Of a stretch of DNA of 64,000 nt, positions 22,237-33,997 are shown one piece after another. Both the position numbers and the translations under genes were made by a program. How positions within the stretch are numbered: the stretch's first letter is position 1; every line of letters starts with the position of its first letter. The notes beneath the pieces are model-generated. The model made no database searches, was not told the origin of the DNA, and was given only the letters and a program-made list of their open reading frames with translations. The stretch is from Anaeramoeba ignava (taxonomy: Eukaryota; Metamonada; Anaeramoebidae). Location: contig JAPDFW010000056.1 of the NCBI GenBank assembly GCA_028826165.1, forward strand, positions 330,001-394,000, written 5' to 3'.

Positions 22237-24285
22237 CTAAACATCAAGAATTTTAAAGATTGCAGATTTTTCAAGTGTTTGCATTTCACTAATTACTTTT
22301 GCGGTTTGAAATCTTAAATTTTGAAAATTTTGCATGCTCATCTCAAATTGTTTAACACTTCCATCTGATAAAACCATTCTAAGATGAATAACTGGACGAA
22401 GAACTCGAGATAATGAAGCTGTTGAAATGATAACATCCACTCTCCATGAAAAATCAACTAAAGTTGGATAATGAATTGGTTCTTCTTTTTGTTTTTGACT
22501 TTTTTTCATTTTGATTTTATAAATGAATTTAAATTTATAAATATATTTATATTTATAATTATATTTATATTTATAATTATATTTATATTTATAATTATAT
22601 TTATATTTATATTTAAATTTATATTTATAAATGAATTTATATTTATAATTGAATTTATATTTATAATTGAATTTATATTTATAATTGAATTTATATTTAT
22701 AATTGAATTTATATTTATATTTGAATTTATATTTATAATTAAATTTATATTTATAATTGAATTTATATTTATAATTGAATTTATATTTATAATTAAATTT
22801 ATATTTATAATTGAATTTATATTTATAATTGAATTTATATTTATAATTAAATTTATATTTATAATTAGATTTATATTTATAAATAAATTTATATTTATAG
22901 TTGAATTTATATTTATAATTAAATTTAAATTTATAATTGAATTTATATTTATAATTGAATTTATATTTATAATTGAATTTATATTTATAAATAGATTTAT
23001 ATTTATATTTATAATTGAATTTATATTTATAATTAAATTTATATTTATAAATAAATTTATATTTATAATTGAATTTATATTTATAATTGAATTTATATTT
23101 ATAAATGAATTTATATTTATAAATATATTTATATTTATAATTGAATTTATATTTATAATTGAATTTATATTTATAATTGAATTTATATTTATAATTGAAT
23201 TTATAAATAGATTTAAATTTATAAATATATTTATAATTGAATTTATATTTATAATTAAATTTATATTTATAATTGAATTTATATTTATAATTGAATTTAT
23301 ATTTATAAATAGATTTATATTTATATTTATAATTGAATTTATATTTATAATTAAATTTATATTTATAAATAAATTTATATTTATAATTGAATTTATATTT
23401 ATAATTGAATTTATATTTATAAATGAATTTATATTTATAAATATATTTATATTTATAATTGAATTTATATTTATAATTTAATTTATATTTATAATTGAAT
23501 TTATATTTATAATTGAATTTATAAATAGATTTAAATTATAAATATATTTATATTTATAATTGAATTTATATTTATAATTAAATTTATATTTATAATTGAA
23601 TTTATATTTATAATTGAATTTATATTTATAAATAGATTTATATTTATATTTATAATTGAATTTATATTTATAATTGAATTTATATTTATAAATAAATTTA
23701 TATTTATAATTGAATTTATATTTATAATTGAATTTATATTTATAAATATATTTATATTTATAATTGAATTTATATTTATAATTGAATTTATATTTATAAT
23801 TGAATTTATATTTATAATTGAATTTATAAATAGATTTAAATTTATAAATATATTTATATTTATAAATAGATTTGAATTTATATTTATAAATAGATTTAAA
23901 TTGAATTATTGTACTAAATATTATTCATAACAGTAATAATCTCATTAATAAATTTTGTTTGCATATTTGATTTTTGAAGTAATTCTCTAACTCCACTTTC
24001 TGAAATTTTTTGTTTTTCTATCATTTGAAAAAGATCATATAATCCAGCAAATAAAGATAAAGAAATATGTTTCTATCATTATTTTAAATACCAAAAATAT
24101 AAACAAGCTTGAATTAAAATTTATTTGTTGTTTTTTATTTTAAAAAAAAAATTCTTTACAGGTTTTGAAAGTGTGGGATTCTTTAATACAGAAACTACAG
24201 ATTTTAAAGCATTTTGAAATTGTTGTTTATCTGTAGTTTGTGAAGTAGAAATCATATCAAGAATGGTTTGTGATAATTCAGTCAT
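22237..24285 (-). CDS. COMMD5: COMMD5-like COMM-domain protein
   Basis: Three exons on the minus strand: 24285-24160, 24072-23915 and 22498-22237, with matching phases (TA|T at the last junction), giving 181 residues. The C-terminal COMM domain, residues about 100-170, is very close to animal COMMD5: DFSWRVDVIIST, LSDGSVKQFEM and F-NLR--A--ISEMQTLEK. The N-terminal helical HN domain is encoded by exons 1 and 2. COMMD5 is a subunit of the ten-member Commander ring that acts with CCC/retriever in endosomal cargo recycling. Its presence suggests the whole complex is retained, as in many protists. The protein is shorter than the ~224-residue human one, mostly at the N-terminus. Confidence 0.92.
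22499..23914 (-). repeat. COMMD5 intron 2: 18-bp satellite
   Basis: A 1,416-nt intron. On the plus strand the unit is ATTGAATTTATATTTATA with A/T/G variants. A higher-order repeat of roughly 320 bases is visible: the block near 22980-23200 recurs near 23300-23520 and 23630-23840. No acceptor-type AG occurs in the sense orientation across the array. Confidence 0.9.
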
Positions 24286-24394
24286 TTTTTTTTAAGAAAG
24301 AAAGAAAAGAAAAATGAAAAAGTAAAATGAAAAAAAAATATTTTATTAAAAATATTTTATTAAAAAAATATTTTATTAAAAAAAAATTCAAATG
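24286..24394 (-). promoter_or_regulatory. Short gap with CATTTTT motif upstream of COMMD5
   Basis: A 109-base gap between same-strand genes. On the minus strand it holds TTTTTTTCATTTTAC and TTTTTCATTTTTC about 25-50 bases before the ATG. A 13-base TAATAAAATATTT repeat lies nearer the HMG gene end. Confidence 0.4.
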
Positions 24395-27300
24395 TTAATT
24401 TTCAAATTCACTACTTTGAGAACTATTAGCAGATTCAAAGAAAAATGGTTCAGTTTGCTTATGTTTAGTTTGAGGTTGACTTTTGATTTGATTTTCATTT
24501 TCATTTTCATTTTGATTTTGATTTTCATTTTCATTTTGATTATTTTTTGGATTTTCTTTATCAATTAAATTTTTCAAATGATTTTCTCTTTGATTTTTGA
24601 ATTTTAAATTAACAATAATTTCGTTATGTGTGAAGTTGTCATTTTCCATTTGTGATTGAAGTTGTCGTAGAATTTGATTTTGAATTTGGTTTTGAATTTG
24701 ATTTTGAATTTGGTGTTTATTTTTATTATGGATTTTGATTTGGTTATCAATTTCAATTTGGATTTGATTTTGATTTTGATTTTGATTTTTGTTTGAATTT
24801 TTGTTTGGATTGTGATTTAGTTTTTTAATCGCTTCATTAACAATATCCCTATTTTCATTATCTTCTTTGAAAACAAAAGAATCATTTCCTAAACTATTTA
24901 GAATGCTATTTCTGATCTCATTTGGATCAATATCTTCATCTGGTAAATCTTCGTTATCATCAAGATCATCACTATCATCACTTGATTTTTTATCGTTTTT
25001 GCTTTCTTTTTCTTTTTTCTTTTTAGCTTTTTCTTGTTTCTTTTTTAAACGCAACTTTTTCCGTTCTTTTTTTTGCCTTTTTTCATACTCTTTCATTTCT
25101 TGTCGATATCTTTTACGATCTTTATCAGCTAATCTACAGTATTTCTAAGTAAAATAAGTGATTCAATTTCTTTAATTTTTAAAGAAGAAAGAAAAGAAAA
25201 TAATAATAATCAAATTTACTTCTTTTTCTTCTTTTGAAAGTAATTTCCATTTTTCTCCAATAGTTTTCCCTAATTGAGGAACTTTCATTTCAGGATTTTT
25301 TTCAAGAATTATTTGACGGATTTCATTTGAGAAAAGGATGTATGATGAACGAGGTTTTATTGGTGCTCTTTTTTTTCTTCTTCGGGGTTTTCGAGGTTTT
25401 TGATAATCTTTATGTTCTTCTCGAAATTTTGCCATTTTTACATGATAACTTTCTCGTTCTATTGCTGCTTCGTTTTCGAATCTCTAAGAAAGAAAGAAAA
25501 ATTAATATTTAATCAATATTTAATCAATATTTAATTAATATTTAATCAATATTTAATTAATATTTAATCAATATTTAATTAATATTTAATCAATATTTAA
25601 TTAATATTTAATCAATATTTAATCAATATTTAATCAATATTTAATCAATATTTAATCAATATTTAATTAATATTTAATTAATATTTAATTAATATTTAAT
25701 CAATATTTAATTAATATTTAATTAATATTTAATTAATATTTAATCAATATTTAATTAATATTTAATTAATATTTAATCAATATTTAATTAATATTTAATT
25801 AATATTTAATTAATATTTAATTAATATTTAATCAATATTTAATCAATATTTAATCAATAATATTTAATCAATATTTAATCAATATTTAATCAATATTTAA
25901 TCAATATTTAATCAATATTTAATCAATATTTAATCAATATTTAATCAATATTTAATCAATTAATATTTAATCAATATTTAATCAATATTTAATCAATATT
26001 TAATTAATATTTAATCAATATTTAATCAATATTTAATTAATATTTAATCAATATTTAATCAATATTTAATTAATATTTAATTAATATATTTAATCAATAT
26101 TTTCAATATTTAATTAATATTTAATCAATATTTAATTAATATTTAATTAATATTTTAATATTTAATCAATATTTAATCAATATTTAATTAATATTTAATT
26201 AATATTTAATTAATATATTTAATCAATATTTAATTTCCGTGTCAATATTTTAATCAATATTTAATCAATATTTAATCAATATTTAATCAATATTTAATCA
26301 ATATTTAATCAATATTTAATCAATATTTAATTAATATTTAATCAATATTTAATTAATTTTCTTTTAATCAATATTTATTTAATCAATATTTAATCAATAT
26401 TTAATTCCAATATTTAATCAATATTTTAATCAATATTTTTAATATTTAATCAATATTTTTTAATTAATATTTAATCAATATTTTAATTCAATATTTAATT
26501 AATATTTAATTAATATTTAATCAATATTTAATTAATATTTAATCAATATTTAATCAATATTTGTCAATATTTAATCAATACCAATAATATTTAATCAATA
26601 TTTAATCAATATTTAATTAATATTTACCAATATTTAATCAATATTTTATTTTATTTAATCAATATTGGTAATATTTAATTAATATTTAATCAATATTTTA
26701 TCAATATTTAATCAATTTAATCAATATTTAATCAATATTTTAATCAATATTTAATCAATATTTAATTAATATTTAATTAATATTTAATTAATATTTAATT
26801 AATATTTAATTAATATTTAATCAATATTAATCAATATTTTAATCAATATTTAATCAATATATTTAAATTAATATTTAATCAATATTTAATCAATATTTAA
26901 TCAATATTTAATCAATATTTAATTAATATTTAATTAATATTTAATCAATATTTAATTAATCAATATTTAATCAATATTTAATCAATATTTAATCAATATT
27001 TAATCAATATTTAATCAATATTTAATCAATATTTAATCATATTTAATCAATATTTTCAATATTTAAATTAATATTTAATTAATATTTAATTAATATTTAA
27101 TTAATATTTAATTAATATTTTAATAATATTTAATCAATATTTAATATATTTTAATCAATATTTAATCAATATTTAATCAATATTTAATTAATATTTAATT
27201 AATATTTAATTAATATTTATTAATATTTAATTAATATTTAATTAATATTTAATTAATATTTAATTAATATTTAATCAATATTTAATCAATATTTAATCAA

Positions 27301-28119
27301 TATTTTAATCAATATTTAATCAATATTTTAATTAATATTTAATCAATATTTAATTAATATTTAATCAATATTTAATTAATATTTAATTAATATTTAATTA
27401 ATATTTAATCAATATTTAATCAATATTTAATCAATATTTAATCAATATTTAATCAATATTTAATTAATATTTAATTAATATTTAATTAATATTTAATTAA
27501 TATTTAATTAATATTTAATTAATATTTAATTAATATTTAATTAATATTTAATCAATATTTAATCAATATTTAATTAATATTTAATTAATATTTAATCAAT
27601 ATTTAATTAATATTTAATTAATTAATTAATTTTTTGAAATGTGTCGTTAAATTTGAAAAAAAAATATTAAATTATTACTTGTTTTATTTCAGTAGAAAGC
27701 TTTCTCCATCTTTTTCCAATTTTCTTTCCCATTTTTGGAACAGAAATTTGAGGATATTGCTTTCTAATTATTGGACGAATCTCACGAGAAAATAAGAGAA
27801 AAGCAGTTAAAGGTTTTTTTGGAGGTCTTATAACTTGATTTTCTAAATCTATTTCTGATTGGTTTTCATTTTCGTTTTGATTTTCGTTTTCATTTTCATT
27901 TTCAATTTGTATTTCGTTTTCATTTCCATTTTCGTTTCCATTTTCGTTTTTTAAATCTGTTAATAATAAATTTGGTGTTAAAGTTAAACTAGATTTTGAA
28001 ATTGTTTCAAATATTTCTTTTATAATTTGTTTTTCTTTTGTAATTTCTTTTTCTTTTTCTTTTTCTTTTTGTTTTTCTTTTTGTTTATTAAAATTAGCAC
28101 CGTTTGTTTCGCTACTCAT
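24395..28119 (-). CDS. Two-HMG-box chromatin protein
   Basis: Exons 28119-27679, 25483-25220 and 25144-24395 (all phase 0) give 484 residues. The N-terminus is Lys/Glu and Asn/Glu low complexity. HMG box 1 (about 109-175) begins RPPKKPLTAFLLFSREIR and crosses intron 1; box 2 (about 187-260) begins KRAPIKPRSSYILFSNEIR and crosses intron 2. Both introns cut the boxes at the same position, after the K-LS-E-K helix, showing that box and intron were duplicated together. A basic helix and an acidic Asp/Ser segment follow, then an Asn/Gln-rich tail. The box residues favour non-sequence-specific DNA bending of the HMGB type. Intron 1 is 2.2 kb of satellite; intron 2 is 75 nt. Confidence 0.92.
25484..27678 (-). 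repeat. HMG-gene intron 1: 11-bp AATATTTAATC satellite
   Basis: A 2,195-nt intron made of CAATATTTAAT and TAATATTTAAT 11-mers, C and T alternating at one position, with scattered truncated units between 26080 and 27140. The minus-strand sense contains almost no AG; I noticed one, near 26351, besides the acceptor. The orthologous cut in box 2 has a 75-nt intron without satellite. Confidence 0.92.
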
Positions 28120-28394
28120 AGGAGAATAAGTTATAGTTAAATTTATAGCGCCTAAAAAAAATAAGAGAAATGGTTTTTGTTTTATTTTAAATTAATTTTT
28201 TTTTTAATTAAAAAAAAGGGGAAAAATTATTTTCTTATTTTTTTTTCTCCTTTTTAATTTTTTTAATTTTTTTTTTTCATTTTTTTCCTTTTTTTTTCTT
28301 ATATTTTTTTTTTGATCATTTATATTGAGATCTAACTTACATTTTATATTAAAAAAATAATTGAATTAAAATAATTGAATTAAAATAAAGTCGA
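28120..28394. promoter_or_regulatory. Divergent promoter region between HMG gene and Cdh1
   Basis: A 275-base region between divergent start codons. It holds T-runs with CATTTTTTTCC near 28278 and A-runs on the opposite side, and a short ATAATTGAATTAAA duplication just before the Cdh1 ATG. No satellite is present. Confidence 0.5.
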
Positions 28395-30074
28395 ATGCGC
28401 ACTTTTTATTCAAAACAAAAAAAATTTCCAAAAACAGATCGAATTAAGAATCCACATCAAGAAACGAAACGACAACAAAACATGAAACTAGAAGCGAAGA
28501 AAAGGATACTAGATCGGTTTATACCCCAAAGGGAAGAAAAACCGAGTGATCTTTTCACGATCACATATGAGACAGAAGAAAGCAAAAAAACAAAAAAGAA
28601 AAAAAACGGACGAAGATTAGGATGTCTTTACGAGAACGAGACGAAGCAATGCGACTTGAAGCGCGGGGGAAAAGACGGGGGAGAAGAAGAAGGAAAAATT
28701 TACCGCGATCTTTTAAGCAGCGAAGTGCTCGGACGACAAGGCGCGTATAAAGACGGGGTACTACGGTTCATGGGGAACGATCCCGCAGAAGATACTAGTC
28801 CGTTCTCGCTCTCGCCACTGAACCGGAGCAGCGAGGGAATTCTGCGACCACAGGAAACACGGGGAAGAAGAAGACGAAAAATCCCGGCCCATCCCGTTAG
28901 AGTGCTAGATGCCCCAATGATCGAAGATGACTTCTACCTCAATCTCATGGATTGGAGCTCGACCGATTTCCTTGCGGTTGGGATCCTCAAATTTGTCTTC
29001 CTTTTGAATGTAAAAACGGGCGCTGTCACCCGCATTTGCGAGCTTGGATCGGGCGACAAAATATCATCTCTTTCCTGGCATCCATCGGGCTCCCATCTCG
29101 CCATCGGCACGCACAACGGTTATCTGCACTATTGGGACGTTGCCGAGTCGCGTCTTGTCCGCACCTTCAACGAGCATCAATTGCGTGTCGGTTGTCTCAC
29201 TTGGTCCGGTAATTTGTTATGTTCTGGAAGTCGTGATCAACGTGTTATAATTCGCGATATTCGGGCCAAAAAAAAAACTTCTATTCTCGAGCATCATACC
29301 CAAGAAATATGCAGTTTGAAGTGGTCTTCTGACGGCTCCAAACTCGCGTCTGGTGGAAACGATAATACCGTCTATATTTCTGATGCTAAAAGTCCGTTGC
29401 CGTTGATGAAACTTGAAGGCCATCAAGCTGCTGTCAAGGCTCTTTCCTGGTCTCCTCATTCTCCTAACCTCCTTGCGACTGGCGGCGGCACTGCAGACCG
29501 CACTCTTAAGATCTGGAATATCGATTCCGCTCGTCTTCTTGGTTCTTTTGATACTGGATCACAGATTTGTAATCTTTTTTGGTCGCCTCTTGCTAATGAA
29601 ATTGTTACTACTCATGGTTTCTCCCAAAATCAAATTATGGTCTGGGATTTCCCCTCAATGGATATTCTTACTAGTATGGTTGCTCATTCTTCTCGTGTTT
29701 TGTATTTGACTGCTTCTCCTAATGGCGATACAATTGCGACTGCTGCTGGTGATGAAAAGATCAAGTTTTGGAACTTGTTTCCACAATGTACAATTTAAAA
29801 TATAAAATCAATTTAATATTTAAAATCAATTTAAAATATAAAAATCAATTTAATATTCAAATATTTATTTAAAATCAATTTAAAATATAAAATCAATTTA
29901 ATATTTAAAATCAATTTAATATTCAAATATTTATTTAAAATCAATTTAATATTCAAATATTTAAAATATAAAATCAATTTAATTTTTATTCAAAATATTC
30001 TTTTTCTTTTGATTTCTTTAGCTCCTAAAAATCTACTGGGAAATACTCTTCCTGGTTATCAAGAAATTCGTTGA
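28395..30074 (+). CDS. FZR1: Cdh1/Fizzy-related APC/C activator
   Basis: Two exons, 28395-29787 and 30022-30074, give 481 residues. The first exon alone reads to a stop at 29798 and lacks the conserved C-terminus; splicing at T|GTACAATTT to TTCTTTAG|CT gives SPKNLLGNTLPGYQEIR, ending in the Ile-Arg tail that docks on APC3/Cdc27. The N-terminal C-box DRFIP is at residues 40-44; YRDLLSSEVLG and VLDAP--DDFYLNL--WSS are typical of Cdh1 rather than Cdc20. Seven WD40 blades follow, with GSRDQ, ASGGNDN, TGGGTADR and STHG-like (TTHGFSQNQI) signatures. The protein recruits substrates to the anaphase-promoting complex in late mitosis and G1. Codons around 28600-29400 are clearly more GC-rich than neighbouring genes. 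Confidence 0.93.
29788..30021 (+). repeat. Cdh1 intron with AAAATCAATTTAATATT repeats
   Basis: A 234-nt intron containing about eight irregular copies of AAAATCAATTTAATATT. It ends in a pyrimidine-rich TTTTGATTTCTTTAG acceptor. It holds the false stop that ends the longer ORF. Confidence 0.85.
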
Positions 30075-30595
30075 TTCAACTAATTTTCCTTTTATTTCTT
30101 CATAAAAATGCTTTCTTTCCTTCTGGATTGTTGATTTCAAAAGATGTTCTTGCTAAAACTAAATACTTTCCTTCTTGCTTCGTTTTCCTTTTTCTAATTT
30201 GCTTCGTTTTCTTTTAATTTGCTTCGTTTTCTTTTAATTTGCTTCGCCTTCTTTTAATTTGCTTCGTTTTCTTTTATTCAAAATGTTTTAGTCAAAATTC
30301 TTTAGCAATTATGTTGATCTTGATCAAAGTTAATTTAAACTTCATGCTCTGTCAGCAAATCAATTCATTTTCAAAGTTAAAGTTCATTCTAGATTATCTT
30401 CAAATTCTTCTAAGAATCAAATTAGATTTTATTTAAAATTCATCTTTCTAAATTGATCACTTCATCAAAATCATTTCTATTTATTTTCTTTCTTTCTTTC
30501 CTTTTTAAAAAAAAAAACAACAAAAATTAAAATTAAATTCTTCTTCTTAATTTATTTTTATTTGAAAAAAAAAAAAAGAAATTCTTTTTCTCATT
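30075..30595. other. Intergenic region with five 20-bp repeats
   Basis: This 521-base gap between convergent genes has no supportable gene. Positions 30175-30278 hold five copies of TTGCTTCGTTTTCTTTTAAT, unusual here because each carries a CG and C/G bases. The remainder is T-rich unique sequence. Confidence 0.75.
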
Positions 30596-33500
30596 TTAAT
30601 TTCCATCTGAAAATCCCCATTTAAACTTCATTTCAAAAAGTTTTTGAAGTATTTCTTCTGTTTTTTGTTGTGTTTTATCTTTATGAATTGATTCCAAAAT
30701 TTTTAAAGATTGATCAAAAATTTGAGTTCCTTTTTTATCACCAGTGTAATAAATAATCTCATCAACTTTAGCAACTCTTGAAGCAAGAATTTGAAGAATT
30801 GTCATTAATTGTCGATTTCCTCCATAAGCTCCACATCTATAAAAATTATAAATTATAAATCATAAATCATAAATCATAAATCATAAATAAATATCAAAAA
30901 AAATAAATTCACAAACCCCCAAAATCCAGTATTAATTATAACTATTGGTTTTTGGATTTTTTCTTCATTTTCTTTTTCATTTTCATTTTCTTTTTCTTGT
31001 TCATAAAATGCTTTTTCAGAATCTAATTTTGCTGCATAAAAACCAGAATATAAAGCACTAAAACAATAATCAATATCTTTACGTGAATAAAAACCTCTTC
31101 CTCCAGTTGGAGCTTCCATTGCCATAATATTTGAAATTGTTGGTGGATTCTAATAAACATTAATTTTAGATTAAATCAAATTAAATCCAAAAATTAAATC
31201 AAATTAAATCCAAAAATTAAATTAAATCAAATCAAATTAAATCAAATCCAAAAATTAAATTAAATTAAATTAAATCCAAAAATTAAATCCAAAAATTAAA
31301 TTAAATTAAATTAAATTAAATTAAATCCAAAAATTAAATTAAATCAAATTAAATTAAATTAAATCAAATTAAATCAAATTAAATCCAAAAATTAAATCCA
31401 AAAATTAAATTAAATTAAATCCAATTAAATCCAAAAATTAAATTAAATTAAATCAAATTAAATTAAATTAAATCCAAAAATTAAATCAAATTAAATCAAA
31501 ATCAAATTAAATCCAAAAATTAAATCCAAAAATTAAATTAAATTAAATTAAATTAAATTAAATTAAATTAAATCCAAAAATCAAATTAAATCAAGTTAAA
31601 TCAAATTAAATCAAATCAAATTAAATCCAAAAATTAAATCAAATTAAATCCAAAAATTAAATTAAATTAAATTAAATTAAATTAAATCAAATTAAATTAA
31701 ATTAAATCAAAATCAAATTAAATCAAATTAAATCCAAAAATTAAATTAAATTAAATTAAATTAAATTAAATTAAATTAAATTAAATTAAATTAAATCCAA
31801 AAATTAAATCCAAAAATTAAATCCAAAAATTAAATTAAATTAAATTAAATTAAATTAAATTAAATTAAATTAAATTAAATTAAATTAAATTAAATTAAAT
31901 TAAATTAAATTAAATTAAATTAAATTAAATTAAATCCAAAAATCAAATTAAATTAAATCCAAAAATTAAATTAAATTAAATTAAATTAAATCAAATTAAA
32001 TCAAATTAAATTAAATCAAATTAAATCCAAAAATTAAATCAAATCAAATTAAATCCAAAAATTAAATCAAATCCAAAAATTAAATTAAATCAAAATCAAA
32101 TTAAATCCAAAAATTAAATTAAATCCAAAAATCAAATTAAATCAAATCAAATTAAATCAAATTAAATCAAATTAAATCAAATCAAATTAAATCCAAAAAT
32201 TAAATTAAATCAAATCCAAAAATTAAATTAAATCCAAAAATCAAATTAAATCAAATTAAATCAAATCAAATTAAATCCAAAAATTAAATCAAATCCAAAA
32301 ATTAAATCAAATCCAAAAATTAAATTAAATTAAATTAAATTAAATTAAATTAAATTAAATTAAATTAAATCCAAAAATCAAATTAAATTAAATCCAAAAA
32401 TCAAATTAAATTAAATCCAAAAATTAAATTAAATTAAATTAAATTAAATCAAATTAAATCAAATTAAATTAAATCAAATTAAATCCAAAAATTAAATCAA
32501 ATCAAATTAAATCCAAAAATTAAATCAAATCCAAAAATTAAATTAAATCAAAATCAAATTAAATCCAAAAATTAAATTAAATCCAAAAATCAAATTAAAT
32601 CAAATCAAATTAAATCAAATTAAATCAAATTAAATCAAATCAAATTAAATCCAAAAATTAAATCAAATCCAAAAATTAAATTAAATTAAATTAAATTAAA
32701 TTAAATTAAATTAAATTAAATCCAATTAAATTAAATTAAATTAAATCAAATTAAATCAAATTAAATTAAATTAAATTAAATCAAATTAAATTAAATCAAA
32801 TCAAATTAAATTAAATTAAATCAAATCAAATTAAATCAAATTAAATCCAAAAATTAAATTAAATCCAAAAATCAAATTAAATTAAATTAAATTAAATTAA
32901 ATTAAATTAAATTAAATTAAATTAAATTAAATTAAATCAAATTAAATCAAATTAAATCAAATCCAAAAATTAAATTAAATCAAAATAAATTAAATCCAAA
33001 AATTAAATTAAATTAAATTAAATTAAATTAAATCCAAAAATTAAATTAAATTAAATTAAATCCAAAAATTAAATCATTTTTCTCTTTTTTTCCTCTTTCG
33101 AAAATTACAATAACTTTTGTTGCATTGCGAATTGCTTTCTGTGAAGCAAAAGCAAAATTATTTCCATATAAACCTTCTGGTCTTCCCAATTTAAGGTTTG
33201 GAGTTGTATCAATTGAAACTCTTCTCTCAACTCCACGAACTAAAATTGGAGTTGGACCCTCTGATGTTCTAGTTAAGGGAACAATTTCTTTTTGATTATT
33301 CAACCATTCCCTTAAAGACCCAAGCGCAGGATGTTCAGTCTAAAAAAATTTAAAAAAAAATGGAAAAGGTGAAAAAAAAAATTTTTTTTGACATTTTTTT
33401 GTTTTGTTCTTAAATTTACAACTTGCATTTCATCTTGTGCAAAAAGTCCACTTGAATATGCAATAAAAAGATGAGAATGAGCAAAATTTAAATGCCAATC

Positions 33501-33788
33501 GTAAATATTATTATTTGGATTTTCTCTTCCATATTCATAAAAACTTTCTTTGGATTGAATTTTGAGATTTGAACCAAGATCAACATTTTCTGGAATTGGA
33601 AATGATTTCCAACGTGAAAAAGATAATGTACCGCTATGTACAGCATCAGGAGGACAAGAAATTTGAGCTACTAATCTTTTGTTTTGATCATTCCATTTAG
33701 GTGGATGTTCTTTAAATAATTTTGCTGTTTCTAGTGATTTTTCATTTATAATAAATGATTTAATTTTACTTTCAATTTCTTTTTGCAT
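30596..33788 (-). CDS. PARG-like (poly(ADP-ribose) glycohydrolase-related) protein
   Basis: Exons 33788-33420, 33339-33109, 31149-30917 and 30836-30596 give 357 residues with consistent phases. Seen: LNFAH--LF--YSSGLFAQDEMQV, which resembles the PARG loop where an acidic pair follows Gln (QEE in classical PARG, here QDE); GLYGN-FAFAS; and TGFWGCGAYGGNRQLM--LQILA, close to the conserved TGNWGCGAFGGD--LK--IQ-LA block of PARG. The glycine triplet of the diphosphate loop is not obvious, so it is a divergent member, perhaps a macrodomain hydrolase or an inactive binder. Start chosen at MQKEIE; an upstream in-frame start at 33920 would add 44 poorly conserved residues. A Glu/Asn-rich insert lies near residue 240. 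Expected role: removal of ADP-ribose chains. Confidence 0.6.
31150..33108 (-). repeat. PARG-like gene intron 2: AAATT pentamer satellite with AAATCC punctuation
   Basis: A 1,959-nt intron. On the plus strand it is AAATT/AAATC pentamers, interrupted by CCAAAAATT steps, in pure runs up to about 130 bases (31830-31934). A long block around 31960-32210 is repeated around 32400-32650, showing amplification in units of a few hundred bases as well. No sense-strand AG is visible inside. Confidence 0.92.
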
Positions 33789-33997
33789 TTTTTCTTTTTT
33801 AAAATAAAAAGGGGAAAAATGATTTTCATTTTTTAAATTGTTTTTTTTTCTCTTTCCTACGTGTAAAATATATTTATTCCATTTAATTTTATGACAATGA
33901 TTTATAAATAAAAAATACATTCAAAAATTTTTTTTCATTTTTCATTTTTCATTTTTCATTTTTCATTTTTCATTTTTTTTATAAAATTATTAAATTA
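33789..33997. promoter_or_regulatory. Divergent promoter with (TTTTTCA)n upstream of RGS gene
   Basis: A 209-base region between divergent start codons. From 33932 to 33980 there are six head-to-tail TTTTTCA steps of 7 bases, the longest such run in the window, ending about 20 bases before the RGS ATG. Confidence 0.5.

Noticed and set aside
22471-23481. A 336-codon plus-strand ORF rich in Ile/Phe
   Set aside because: It is the antisense of the COMMD5 intron 2 satellite (18-bp unit, a multiple of three) and has no conserved content.
25500-27640. CRISPR-like array of regular repeats
   Set aside because: There are no unique spacers; it is a continuous 11-bp satellite in a eukaryotic intron.
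30239-30436. 65-codon ORF downstream of Cdh1
   Set aside because: Starts inside the 20-bp repeat, no family resemblance, composition of T-rich spacer.
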